From JAENVU01 sp963756815 (lineage in GTDB: Bacteria; Actinomycetota; Acidimicrobiia; IMCC26256; JAENVU01): a stretch of DNA of 64,000 nucleotides. Shown one piece after another: positions 1 to 10,362 of the stretch (position 1 is its first letter; every line of letters begins with the position of its first letter). Location of the stretch: NCBI GenBank assembly GCA_963756815.1, contig CAVWPR010000013.1:1-64000 (forward strand), given 5' to 3'. The translations under genes were made by a program, and so were the position numbers. Under the pieces are notes generated by a model. The model saw only the letters and a list, made by a program, of their open reading frames with translations, made no database searches and was not told the DNA's origin.

Positions 1-999
1 AGTCGGGGGCACGCCGGTCGAGCAGACCGCGGACGATGCCGCCCAGCAACCAGCCGCCCCCGACGACGGCGTGCGCGGGCAACGCGGCGACTACGTGCAC
101 CCGGAGCGCGGCGGGTCCGGCCGTGCGCTCGTCGGTGGCGAGCACCGCGCCGACCGTGACGGTCACCCCTGCGGCGAGCACCGCCGGCCGCCGCGCCGCG
201 CCGACCGTCAGCAGCGCCCCGGTGCCGGCCGCCACCAGTGCGCACACCTGTCGGGTACCGTCGAGTGACTGCCGGTCCGGCGCCACAGCTCGACCTTCGA
301 TCGACCGAACGCCTCTTAAATCTGGTGCCACAGCCCGCGCCACGTCGCGCGCGGCTCGTACCTGGACGTCGACACCTGCTTCGAGCCAGATGCGGCGGCC
401 GGACTCGCGCACCCGCCGGCAGAGGTCGAAGTCCTCGTTGGCGGCCAGCGCCTCGTCGTAGCGGAGTCGCTGCAACTCCGCGATACGGAACGATCCCAGG
501 TAGACGGTGCGGTGGGACCGGAGGCCGCCGGGTCGCGGTAGTCGGCGTTGCCGAGCAGCCACCGGTTGCGGAGCGCCCGTTCGATACCAGCGGCACGCGT
601 CGGCGCGGGACGAGGCATCCACGGGACCTGGTGACCGCCGACGACCCCGACCGTCGAGTCGGCCGCGAGCCGTGCGATCGTCCGCCGGACGTGGTCGGGC
701 GCGAGCACCGACCGGGCGTCGACCCGGACGATGTACTCCCCCGCCGCGGCGTTGATGCAGCGGTTCAAGCCGGCGGTCCACGATCCACCGGGGTTGTCGA
801 CCAGCCGGACGCGACCGCGGTCCCAACCCACGAGCGCCTGCTCGATCCGGGCGTGGTCGGCACGTGGCGCGGCGACGACGAGATGGAGCGGACCGGCGTG
901 GTCCTGCCGGGCCACGGCGTCGATCATGCGGCGCAGGCGCGTCACCGGCTCGCCGAGGGTCACCGCGACGACGGTGACCGTGGCGTCAGAGGAGCGCAT
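1..999 (-). CDS. Family 2 glycosyltransferase, C-terminus beyond window, frameshifted
   Basis: This probably transfers a sugar during surface-polysaccharide assembly at the cytoplasmic face of the membrane. The N-terminus shows the GT-A pattern: a beta strand TVTVVAVTLGEP, a run typical of the nucleotide-sugar site, and YIVRVDARSVLAPDHV (residues about 85-100) carrying the D-A-R version of the metal site. Near 515 the frame changes and continues as LRYDEALAANEDFDLCRRV, the acceptor ED region of GT2 enzymes. Near 350 it changes again at the WRGLWHQ segment, and hydrophobic segments follow to the left edge. I chose ATG 999 because it overlaps the stop of the upstream gene (986) by 14 nt. The family is clear; the sugar and linkage are not. 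Confidence 0.7.
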
Positions 1000-2000
1000 C
1001 GACACCTCGCTCGAAGTTCGCGTCGGCGACCGCGGCTCGCCGCCGCGCGCCGTCGGCGAGCGCAGCGTGATCGGTGCGGACCGCCGCCAGTGCGTCGCGC
1101 CAGCAGCCGACGCTCGCATCGGCCGGCAGCAACAGCCCGTCGACGCCGTCGTGGATCTGCTCGGCGATCCCGCCGACTGCCGACGCCACGGGAACCACGC
1201 CGAGCTGTTGTGCGAACAGCACGGCGGCGGACTGTGTCGCGAAGCGGTACGGCAACAGGGCGGCCGTAGCGCTGCCGACCGTCGCGGCGAGGTCCGGCGT
1301 GCTGAGGTAGCCGGGCACGGCGTCCACCCCCGGAAGGCCCTGCGGCGCGCCGGTGCCCGCCATCGCGAACCGCCACCCGTCGAGTCCGGACGCGCCGAGC
1401 TCCGCGACGACGTCGGATCCTTTGTAGCTGCGCCGCAGCACGCCGAAGCCGATGGCGGTGGCGGCGTCGACCTCGGCCGTCGGGAGTCGGTTCACGCCCG
1501 GAGCCCCACACGGTGGCCGGTGGCAGGGCCAGCACCCTCACGTCACTCCGACCGGTGTCCGCTCGCAGCGCACGAGCGACGAACCGGCTGTGCGTCACGA
1601 CGACGTCGGCCGACCGGACCCGTCGACGCAGCCCTGCGTGTGACCCTGCGGCACGCGAATGGAGCCGGTGGTCGTGGATCACGACCACCGATCGCGCCCG
1701 CGACCGGCGCAACGATCGATCGAGCGGCGCCTCGAGCGCGGGCACGACGTAGTTCTGCACCACGACGACCTCCGGGTCGAGCTCCTCGACGGTCGTGGCG
1801 GCCAGGCGGGCAAGACGACGGTGCGTGACCAGCGCGTGAACGCCGTCGCGAGGCACGCGGACACCGGGACCGTCGAGCTCCCGCCCGCCACGCGTGACGA
1901 CGACCACCTCGTGCCCGGCGCCGGTCAAGGCCCGGACCCACGCGGGGGTGGTCTGCGCGATCCCACCGCGCCCCAGCCAGTCGACGACGACGGCGGTCAC
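986..2000 (-). CDS. GT4-type glycosyltransferase, one frameshift
   Basis: This is a GT-B fold glycosyltransferase, probably adding one sugar to the polysaccharide repeat unit. The N-terminal half begins VTAVVVDWLGRGGIAQTT, with the glycine-rich acceptor-domain start, and includes DVVVTHSRFVARAL. The C-terminal half (986-1495) has LLPYRFATQSAAVLFAQQLG and VPVASAVGGIAEQI, matching the GT4 donor-site region with its E-x7-E-like loop and the GG(I/L)xE motif. The two halves lie in different frames that join near 1498. The start GTG 2000 overlaps the previous gene's stop as GTGA, and the stop overlaps the next start, so translation is probably coupled. I see no signal peptide. The substrate is unknown. 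Confidence 0.75.
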
Positions 2001-2898
2001 GCGAACTCCCTCCACGCACCGAGCGCGGCGCCGACGCCCGGCCAGCCGGGCTCCGGCGCGCGTCCCGCGTCCGGAGAGGGTGCGGACGCTGTCGACCACG
2101 AGGAGCCGCAGCTGCCAGAGCACGACGACGGGCCACGCGCGCACGGCGGCGGACCGGCCCTGGGTGCGGTACACACACCGCACCGCGTTGCGCGCGAGGA
2201 GGCGCTGCTTGTCGGCCCGGACGTCGTCGCGCCCGCCTGCATGCCGGACGATCGCGTCGGGGACCACCACCGACCGGAGCCCGGCGGCACGGAGCTGCCA
2301 GCACCAGTCGAGCTCCTCCCAGTAGAGGAAGTAGTCCTCCGGGCAGCGGGTGCTGTCGCACGACGTCGGTACGCACCGCGACCAGCGCGGCGTCGAACGC
2401 GTCGACGGTCTCGGTGCGTCGGGTCGCCGCCACTTCTGGATGTGACGACCGCGTCCGAGCGGTCGGTCGACCGTCGCGAACCACTCGACGAAGAGGCGTC
2501 CCGGGGTCGGGAGCGCCCGCGCCGAGCCCTGCACGTGCCCGTCGGTGTCCAGGATCTGCGGGACGGCGACGTCGGCCACACCGGTCGTGATCGTCGCTCA
2601 CGAGCCGTCGAGCGATTCCGGCGTCACCTCGAGGTCGTCGCTCGAGAACACGGTGACCTCGGAGTCGACCTCGTCGATGCCGCGGTTCACGCCCGCCGCG
2701 TAGCCGACGGTCGGGCGCCGAGACCACGGGGCGCCGAACGACTCCGCCGTCCGGCGCACGTCGGGATCGTCCTCCTTGTTCACCACGACGACGCCGCGGC
2801 CGCCCGACGGGATCGCCGGTGCACACGCCCTGCAGCAGCCGCCGCAGCGGGTCGGTGCGGCGGTACACGACCACGACGAGGGTGAAGGCCACACTCAT
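1997..2898 (-). CDS. Family 2 glycosyltransferase (rhamnosyltransferase-like), frameshifted
   Basis: The product starts MSVAFTLVVVVYRRTDPLRR, the usual first strand of GT2 enzymes. It continues with VGYAAGVNRGIDEVDSEVTVF, then the acceptor motif CPEDYFLYWEELDWCWQLRAAG, which is typical of the WbbL/rhamnosyltransferase subgroup (family knowledge). A basic, hydrophobic C-terminus follows. Frame changes occur near 2850, 2590, 2400 and 2050. ATG 2898 overlaps the upstream stop as ATGA, and the TGA ending at 1997 overlaps the next gene's GTG as GTGA. About 300 residues is normal for the family. Rhamnosyl transfer is a guess from the subgroup motif; no rhamnose synthesis genes are visible. Confidence 0.72.
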
Positions 2899-3786
2899 GC
2901 CAGATACCCCTCCGGCCATGCGTGCTCCCGGATCTCGGCGGGCAGGTCGTCGGGCGCGATCTCCTCGCACGCCGCGTAGACGTCCGGGTACGCGGGGTTG
3001 AAGTTCTCCATCGACGGGTCGAAGCGGTCCCGACACCCGGTCGATCCAGTCGGGTTCCACCTCGTGGGCATGACCGAACGAGGCGAGCTTGTCGCTGATG
3101 CGGCGGCGGGGCCCGACGTAGCTGCCGTGGTGGAACACCGCGACGTCGGGCGGGACGTCGTGGTAGCCGAGCGCCACGTCCCGGACCCGCTCGGGCAGCC
3201 CGGGAACACGCGCGATGGCGCGACGTGGAGCCGGGACGAACGAGCGCCGTAGGTACGGGAGCCGTACGTCGGCCCGCACGAGCGAGATCGAGTACTCGAG
3301 TCCGGTGACGCGGTAGGTCCAGCGCTTGAAGTACCGACGCGCGCCGATGCGGTAGACGGCGCGGGGTCGCCGGTGGACGTACGCACGCAGACGGTCGATC
3401 GCGCCCGCTTCGTAGACCTCGTCGGCGTCGATGATCAGGAAGTAGTCCGGTGGCACCAACGGCCGGTCGACCTCGGACTGTCGCCGTACGCGGCGCGAGC
3501 GGTCACTCCCTGCCGGCGAAGTCCATCGCCCGATTCCGACTCCGCGCCTCGTTGGTCTCACGCTCGATGATGAGCTGCACCCGACGATCCGGATCCAGGC
3601 CACGTGCAGGAGCAGGTCCACGATGCGGTCGCTGCTGCGGGGCGTCCCCGACCAGTCGCGGTCGTAGCCCGTGATCACCGTGATGCCGTCGACCTGGCCG
3701 TAGATCGACCGCAGGGAGGCCGGGAACAGGTCCTCGTCGCCCGCCACGGCGTAGATCGCGTGGATGCGCACCGACTCCACGCTCAC
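2895..3786 (-). CDS. Putative glycosyltransferase (GT-A fold), frameshifted
   Basis: The protein starts VSVESVRIHAIYAVAGDEDL and carries YGQVDGITVITGYDRDW, then after a frame change around 3480-3600 DYFLIIDADEVYEAGAIDRL. The D-A-D-E sequence fits the metal-binding DxD of GT-A glycosyltransferases. The rest contains conserved-looking aromatic and basic segments (RRYFKRWTYRVTGLEYS, GYHDVPPDVAVFHHGSYVG). Another frame change is near 3040, and the end is REHAWPEGYLA. GTG 3786 overlaps the flippase stop as GTGA. It lies between flippase and glycosyltransferase genes, which supports a role in polysaccharide synthesis. I cannot assign a subfamily or sugar. Confidence 0.62.
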
Positions 3787-5092
3787 GACGCCCCGCCGGG
3801 CGTCATCGCCACGGGCCGCCCCGCACGAACCGTGTGGAGGTCGCCGACGCGGATGCCGATCAGCGCGTGTCCGGGGAGGCGCGTGGTGGCGCACCAGACG
3901 CGCAGGACGATCACGACCGCGGCCACGTAACCGAGCGCGGCCCCGGCCGCGGCGCCGGTGATGCCGAACGTGGGGATCAGTACCAGGTCGGCGAGGACCA
4001 TCGTGACCAGTCCGGCGGTGGCACTGGTCAGGCGGTCGCGCGTCGTGTGCCGGGCGGCGAGATCGGCTGCGAGCATCTTCCACGCGCCGCCGGCCAGCGC
4101 GGCGACGGCGAGGAACGGCACGGCTCGTGCGCCGGGTACGTACGCCGCGCCGAACACGAACCGCAGGAGTGGTGCGGCCAACACGCTCATGACCACGCCG
4201 GCTGACGGCCGTGAGGGTGAGCGAGATGCGGAACACCGCTGGGAGCGCGTCGGCGTCGGTCGAGGCTGCGCTCGGCAGCGCGATCTGCGCCGTGCCGTCG
4301 GGGATGACCCAGAGGAGCTCGGTGAGCGCGGTGGCGACGGCGTAGACGCCGACCGCGGCAGTCGGGAGGAACAGCGCGACGAGCAGGAAGTCGATGCGCA
4401 GCATCCCGAACAGCACGAGCTCCCCCGCGCCGCCCGCCGCGCCGAACCGCAGTCCGGCCCGCCACGTCGGGCCGACGTCGACGGTCCGCGGTCGCGCCGT
4501 CGCGGTGCCGGACCACGTACGCCGCACAGGCCGCGATGGTCACGACGTTCCCCGCTGCGGCCAGGCGCCATGACCGCAGTGACGCTCGGACGGTCGACGG
4601 CGAGCAGGACGAGGGCGCCGGCGAGGTAGACGGCGCTCGCCGCCGCGGTCGCGAGCGAGACGACGCCCATGGCCCGGGCGCCGTTCGGGAGCGCGAGCCA
4701 GACGAATGCGATTGCGCCGGTCGCGGCGAACGCCACCGTGGCGGTCGAGCGCACCGGCGCCGATGACGCCGGGGACGAGCAGCATCCCGAGCCCGCTCCC
4801 GACGACGAGCGCGACCCCGAGCACCGCGACCGAGTGGCGAACGACGACGGCGACGGTCCGGCGGGTGACGGCAGCCTGGCGGGCGACGTCGCGGATGATC
4901 CAGAACTGCAGACCCGCGGCGCCGACGAGCGACGCGATCGACGCCAACGACCACGAGGATCGCGACGTCACCACGCGCGCTCGGGCCGAGCAGGCGCGCG
5001 ATCGCGACGCCGCCGAGCGCGCCGAGCCCGCGGGTGACGGCGGTGCCGGCGGTCGAATGGACCAACGAGCGGCCGAGGCGGTTCGGGGTCAC
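3783..5092 (-). CDS. Wzx-like oligosaccharide flippase (MOP superfamily), frameshifted
   Basis: This is a polytopic membrane protein likely to flip lipid-linked oligosaccharide across the inner membrane. It opens VTPNRLGRSLVHSTAGTAVT, followed by GGVAIARLLGPSARGDVAI, the pattern of Wzx/MurJ-type N-termini. Hydrophobic helices continue, for example LVGAAGLQFWIIRDVARQAA, LRIDFLLVALFLPTAAVGVY and ITGAAAGAALGYVAAVVIVL. The LRID...VGVYAVATALTELLW segment is typical of polysaccharide exporters. Frame changes lie near 4960, 4740, 4540 and 4200. At roughly 430 residues it is normal length. It overlaps the sugar transferase upstream (GTGA) and the glycosyltransferase downstream, as expected for a Wzx/Wzy-type cluster. 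No Wzy polymerase is visible here. Confidence 0.75.
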
Positions 5093-6412
5093 CGGCCACC
5101 TCCGCCGAAGACGTCGCGCAGCGTGCGGGCGACGATGCGGACGTCGAGCCCGAGCGTCTGGCGCTGCAGGTAGAAGAAGTCGTACTGCAGCTTCTCGAGC
5201 GCGTCGCGCTCGTCGCCGGCGTAGCCGAACTTCACCTGGGCCCAGCCGGTGAGGCCCGGGCCGCACCACGTGGCGGAGGTCGTAGAACGGGATCTTGTCG
5301 GTCAGCTCCTCGACGTAGTGCGGCTGCTCGGGGCGGGGCCCGACGATGCTGAGGTCGCCGCGGAGGATGTTGAGCGCCTGCGGGAGCTCGTCGAGGTGGG
5401 TGCGCCGCAGGAAGCCGACCGAACGGCGTGATCGCGGTCGTCCCCGGACTTCGTCCAGTCGCTGTGCGGGCCCGACTCCATCGTGCGGAACTTCCAGCAT
5501 CGTGAAGACGTGCCCGTCCCGGCCGACGCGGGCCTGGCGGAAGAACAGCGGTGCCCCGGTTGCCGAGCAGGTTGCCGACGAGCACGAACGGGATCGAGAC
5601 CAGCGAGCGCCAGCACCCCGACGAGCCCGAAGCGCGACGTCGAGCAGCCGCTTGACCCGCCCGTAGCGACGACCGTGGATCTCGCCGATGTCGAACAGCA
5701 TCGACGCCCGCTCGAGCTCGCGCGATCGGCAGCTTGCCGAGCCACTCGACGTAGAAGCCGGCGAGCGTGCGGATCCGCACGCCGCGCCGGTGCAGCGCGG
5801 CGGCCTGGTCGACGATCGGCTCGCTGCTCCGACGCGCGCCGGCTGAGCACGACCACCGACGCACCGCGTCGCCTCGGCCGCCCGCGACGAGCGGCAGCCC
5901 GTGCCCGGCGCCGACCATCGCCGCGGTGTCGTACGCACCGACGACGACCGCCGGCCGCTCGGGGTCCGCCTCGAGCTCGGTGCGGACGCAGCGTCGCCCT
6001 CGTCGCCGTCGCCGACCACGATGACCCGGTCGCGCGCCTCGGCCCGTTGCCGTCCGCCCTCGGCGACCGATGCGCACAGCACGTACCAGGGCGTGAGCAC
6101 CGCGGCCGCGCCGAAGATCACGAACCGCGGGAGCAGCTGGCCGCCGGCCACGAGGGTCACGACCGACATCAGGGTCGCGCCGAGCGCGGCGCCGCCGGCG
6201 GCGACGAGGAGCTTGTTCCGGCTGCGGGGAAGCGACGGCAGGCCGACGGCGTAGGCGGCGACCAGCAGGACCGCCGACGTAGGCGAGCGACCAGCCCGAG
6301 CCGGCCGGAGTCGGTGAAGTCGTAGGCGTGCGTCGAGCGCGTGGACCTTGGCCAGCCCGAAGACGGCACCGACGGTGCCGACGAGGAGCAGGGCGCGCGC
6401 GGACCGCCGCAT
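5089..6412 (-). CDS. Polyprenyl glycosylphosphotransferase (WcaJ/WbaP-like), frameshifted
   Basis: This enzyme starts repeat-unit synthesis by moving a sugar-1-phosphate from a nucleotide sugar to undecaprenyl phosphate. N-terminal membrane helices (ARALLLVGTVGAVFGLAK, RFVIFGAAAVLTPWYVLCA) and a CoA-binding-like domain (RDRVIVVGDGDEG, VVVGAYDTAAMVGAGHGLP) come first. The C-terminal catalytic domain has YGRVKRLLDVA, LFFRQARVGRDGHVF, RTHLDELPQALNILRGDLS and SIVGPRPEQPHYVEEL, the family hallmarks. It ends RTLRDVFGGGGR. Frame changes occur near 6280, 5990, 5870, 5720, 5560, 5430 and 5260. ATG 6412 leaves 43 nt after the upstream gene. The class is certain; the sugar is not. Confidence 0.85.
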
Positions 6413-6455
6413 GCCCGGAACATCGGCATTTCCGGGCCCCGAGCGGAGGGTGACT

Positions 6456-7175
6456 TCAGTGACGCTCGCGCGCGCAGCACGAGCAGCCGCGGGATCGTCG
6501 CCGACTCGGCGTACTCGACCGCCCGGGCCAGGAATCCCGGGGGTGGCGGGGGCTCGAGCATCCGGTGCACGAGCAGCCCGTTGGCCGCGAGGGCGTTCAC
6601 GTAGCGTGACATCGGGCGGTGGATGAAGGGCAGATGCACCCCGGGGGCGATCTCCTCCTCCTCGAAGCTCTCGACGAGGTACGGCCCGATGCGCCAGTAC
6701 TGCTCCTCGAGGATGTGGTCGTCGATCCAGCCGCTCCCGGGCGCCTGCAGCAACGGGTGGTTCAGGAGGAAGAGGAACACGCCACCGGGGGCGAGGACAC
6801 GGGCCACCTCGGCGATGGCCTCGTCGACCGCCTCGATGTGCTCGAAGACGAGGCAGGCGACGACACCGTCGAACGTGGCGTCCGGGAACGGGAGCGCAGC
6901 GGCGGCGCCGCGTGCGTACACCGGTCCCCCGGCGCGTTCGACCGCGGTGCGGAGCTGGTTGGCCGACGGATCGATCCCGGTGACCCGCCCGACGCCCGAC
7001 GCGCAGCAGCACGCGGGCGAGCTGACCTTCACCGGTGCCGACGTCGAGGACGTGGGTGCGGTCGCCCAGCTCGCTCGTGACGATCGGGATGATCTGCTCG
7101 ACGTACTCGGGATCGGCACCGTCGGTGAACTCGTCCTGCCACCACTGCGCGTGCTGTTCCCAGGGATCGCGTCAC
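6456..7175 (-). CDS. Class I SAM-dependent methyltransferase
   Basis: The Rossmann-like methyltransferase shows motif I as HVLDVGTGEGQLAR, motif II/III regions around ALPFPDATFDGVVACLVFEH, and the post-motif EVARVLAPGGVFLFLLNHP. The N-terminus DPWEQHAQWWQDEFTDGADP resembles actinobacterial family members. GTG 7175 overlaps the uvrA stop as GTGA, but a base appears to be missing just after it (gtgacgc before gatccc), since an in-frame stop otherwise precedes DPW. Further frame changes lie near 7010 and near 6470, where a short shift gives the stop at 6456. The target may be a sugar or a lipid carrier because the next genes make polysaccharide. That is inference. Confidence 0.75.
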
Positions 7176-10100
7176 TCGGGTGAGCATGGGCGCGAGGAAC
7201 TCGCCGGTGTAGCTGCCCGCGGTCTTCGCCACGTGCTCGGGCGGACCCTCGGCGATCACCTTGCCGCCACCGTCGCCGCCCTCCGGACCGAGGTCGATGA
7301 TCCAGTCGGCCGACTTGATGACGTCGAGGTTGTGCTCGATCACGAGCACCGTGTTGCCGACGTCGACGAGTCGCTGCAGCACGCCGAGCAGCCGGCGCAC
7401 GTCCTCGAAGTGCAGACCCGTGGTCGGCTCGTCGAGGATGTAGATCGTGCGTCCGGTGGCGCGCTTGCCGAGCTCGGTCGCGAGCTTCACCCGCTGCGCC
7501 TCGCCGCCCGACAGCGTCGGGCGCGGGCTGGCCGAGGCGCACGTACCCGAGGCCGACGTCGACGAGCGTCTGCAGCCACCGGGCGATCGCCGGCTGGTTG
7601 GCGAAGAACTCGACGCCCTCCTCGCACGAGAGGTCGAGGATCTCGGCGATGTTCTTGCCCTTGAAGGTGATGTCGAGCGTGTCGCGGTTGTAGCGCGCGC
7701 CCTTGCACACCTCGCACGGGACGTAGACGTCCGGGAGGAAGTGCATCTCGATCTTGATGGTGCCGTCGCCCGCGCACGCCTCGCAGCGCCCGCCCTTCAC
7801 GTTGAACGAGAAGCGACCCTGCTGGTAGCCGCGGATCTTCGCCTCGGGCGTGGCGGCGAAGAGCGCGCGGACCTTGTCGAACACTCCGGTGTACGTCGCC
7901 GGGTTCGAGCGCGGCGTGCGGCCGATCGGCGACTGGTCGATGTTGATGACCTTGTCGAGCGAGTCGGTGCCGTCGACGCTCTTGTGCTTCCCGGGCACCG
8001 TGCGCGACCGGTAGATCTTCTGCATCAGCGAGTGGAACAGGATGTCGTTGACGAGCGTGCTCTTGCCGCTGCCGCTCACGCCGGTGACCGCCACGAAGCA
8101 ACCCGAGCGGGATGCGCACGTCGATGTCGGTGAGGTTGTGCTCCTTCGCGCCGCGCACGGTGATCCAGTTGTCGCCCGGCTCCCGCCGCCGCTCGGGCAC
8201 GTGGATCTCCCGTGCGCCCGAGAGGTACTGGCCGGTGATCGAGCGGGGCTCGGCCAGGATCGCGTCGAGGTCGCCCTCGGCCACCACCTCGCCTCCGTGC
8301 TCACCCGCGCCCGGGCCCGATGTCGACCACGTGGTCGGCGATGCGGATCGTCTCCTCGTCGTGCTCCACCACGAGGACGGTGTTGCCGAGGTCGCGCAGT
8401 CGGATCATCGTGTCGATGAGGCGCTGGTTGTCCCGCTGGTGCAGGCCGATCGACGGCTCGTCGAGCACGTAGAGGACGCCGACGAGTCCGCTGCCGATCT
8501 GGCTGGCCAGCCGGATGCGCTGCGCCTCGCCCCCGGCGAGCGTGCCGGAGTTGCGATTCAGGCTCAGGTAGTCGAGGCCGACGTCGAGCAGGAACTGGAG
8601 CCGCTCGTTGACCTCCTTGAGGACACGCTCGGCGATCAGACGCTCGCGCTCGTTCAGCTCGACCTCGGCGAAGAAGCCGGCGGTGTTGCGGATCGAGAGG
8701 TTGCCGACCTCGGCGATGTTCTTGCCGCCGATCGTCACCGCGAGCGACGCCGGCTTCAGGCGGGCGCCACCGCAGGTGCCGCACGGCACCTCGCGCATGT
8801 AGCCCTCGATCTGCTCCCGACTGCGGTCGCTCTCCGCCTCCGAGTGCCGCCGCTCCAGCCACGGGATCACGCCCTCGTAGCGGGTCTTGTACTCGCGCGT
8901 GCGGTTGTACCGGTTCTTGTACCGGACGAGGACCTGCTGCTTGCCGGTGCCGTAGAGCACCGCCTTCTGCTGTGCCTTCTTGAGCTTCTTCCACGGCGTG
9001 CTCGTGGAGAACCCGAACTCGTCGCCGACGGCTTCGAGGACGCGGCCGAAGTACTCGCCGCGGTAGCCGCTCCACGGCGCGATCGCGCCGTCGTCGATCG
9101 AGAGGTCGTCGTCGCCGATCACGAGCTCGGGGTCGACCTCGAAGCGCGTGCCGAGACCGTCGCACCGCTCGCACGCGCCGTACGGCGAGTTGAACGAGAA
9201 GTTGCGCGGCGCGAGCTCGTCGAAGCTCAGGCCGCAGTGCGAGCACGCGAGGTGCTCGGAGAACGTGAGGACCTCGCGGTCGTCGTCGGTCCGCTTCGCA
9301 TCGGTGCCGGGCAGGCTCGCCTGACCCTCGGGCGGGTCGGCGTCGCGCCGGACGATCTCGACCTCGGCGACGCCCTCCGGCGAGGCGCAGCGCGGTCTCG
9401 AGCGAGTCGGTGAGCCGGCGCTCGATGCCGGGTCGTCGCACCAGGCGGTCGACGACGACCTCGATCGTGTGGTTCTCGTACCGGGCCAGCCGCTCCTGCG
9501 TGCGGTCGGTGAGCTCCACCACCTCGCCGTCGATCCGGGCGCGGGTGAAGCCCTGGCCGGCGAGCTCGTCGAGCAGGCCGTCGTACTCTCCCTTGCGACC
9601 CCGCACCACGGGCGCGAGGACCTGGAAGCGGGTGCCCTCCGGGAGCTCGAGCACCCGGTCGACGATCTGCTGCGGGCGTCTGGCGGGTGATGACCCGGCC
9701 GCAGTTCGGGCAGTGCGGGATGCCGATCCGCGCGTAGAGCAGGCGCAGGTAGTCGTAGACCTCGGTGATCGTGCCGACGGTCGAGCGCGGGTTGCGGCTC
9801 GCCGACTTCTGGTCGATGGAGATCGCGGGCGACAGGCCCTCGATGAAGTCGACGTCGGGCTTGTCCATCTGGCCCAGGAACTGGCGCGCGTAGCTGCTCA
9901 GGCTCTCGACGTAGCGGCGCTGGCCCTCCGCGTAGATCGTGTCGAACGCCAGGCTGCTCTTGCCGCTGCCGGACAGACCGGTGATCACGACGAGCCGGTC
10001 GCGCGGCAGGTCGACGTCGACGTCGCGCAGGTTGTGTTCGCGCGCGCCGCGGACCGAGATCAGGTCCGGCTCGCCGGCCGGGACCGCCTTCGGTGCCCGG

Positions 10101-10307
10101 GGCGCGACGGAGGAGCGGGGCACGGGCTGTCGCAACCCTCGCCGGCGTCGACTTCTTCCCGGCGCCCGGCTTCGGCCTTCGCGCGCTCGCGCGTGGTCGC
10201 GGCGCTTTGGCGGTGGCCTTCGCTCGGCGCGCCTTCGTGACGCTGCTTCGCGGCCGGCGCAGCGCGGCCGACTTCGCGACCTTCTTCGCCGCCTTCCGCT
10301 CCGCCAT
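7172..10307 (-). CDS. uvrA: Excinuclease ABC subunit A, frameshifted, with basic N-terminal tail
   Basis: UvrA is the damage-recognition ATPase of nucleotide excision repair, acting with UvrB encoded just upstream. Visible hallmarks are two ATP sites (ITGLSGSGKSSLAFDTIYAE, then VTGVSGSGKSTLVNDILFHS), zinc modules CSHCGLSFDEL...CERCDGLG and CEACAGDGTIKIEMHFLPD with CEVCKG, signature LAGGEAQRIRLASQIGSG, and YILDEPTTGLHFEDVRRLL. The reading frame changes near 10125, 9680, 9385, 8310, 8095, 7525 and 7180; no conserved block is missing, so I treat these as sequence errors. ATG 10307 gives about 65 extra Lys/Ala/Arg/Pro-rich residues (MAERKAAKKVAKSAAL...) before the usual GAREHNLRDVDVDLP start, which is unusual. 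The stop overlaps the methyltransferase GTG. Confidence 0.92.
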
Positions 10308-10362
10308 GGACGCACCTTACCCGCGGCGAGCGCGTCGAACGAACGTATGTTCCCGACACGGG

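Noticed and set aside
7172..10307. uvrA as a pseudogene
   Set aside because: All conserved blocks are present in order with no residues lost, and neighbouring housekeeping genes show the same kind of single-base shifts.
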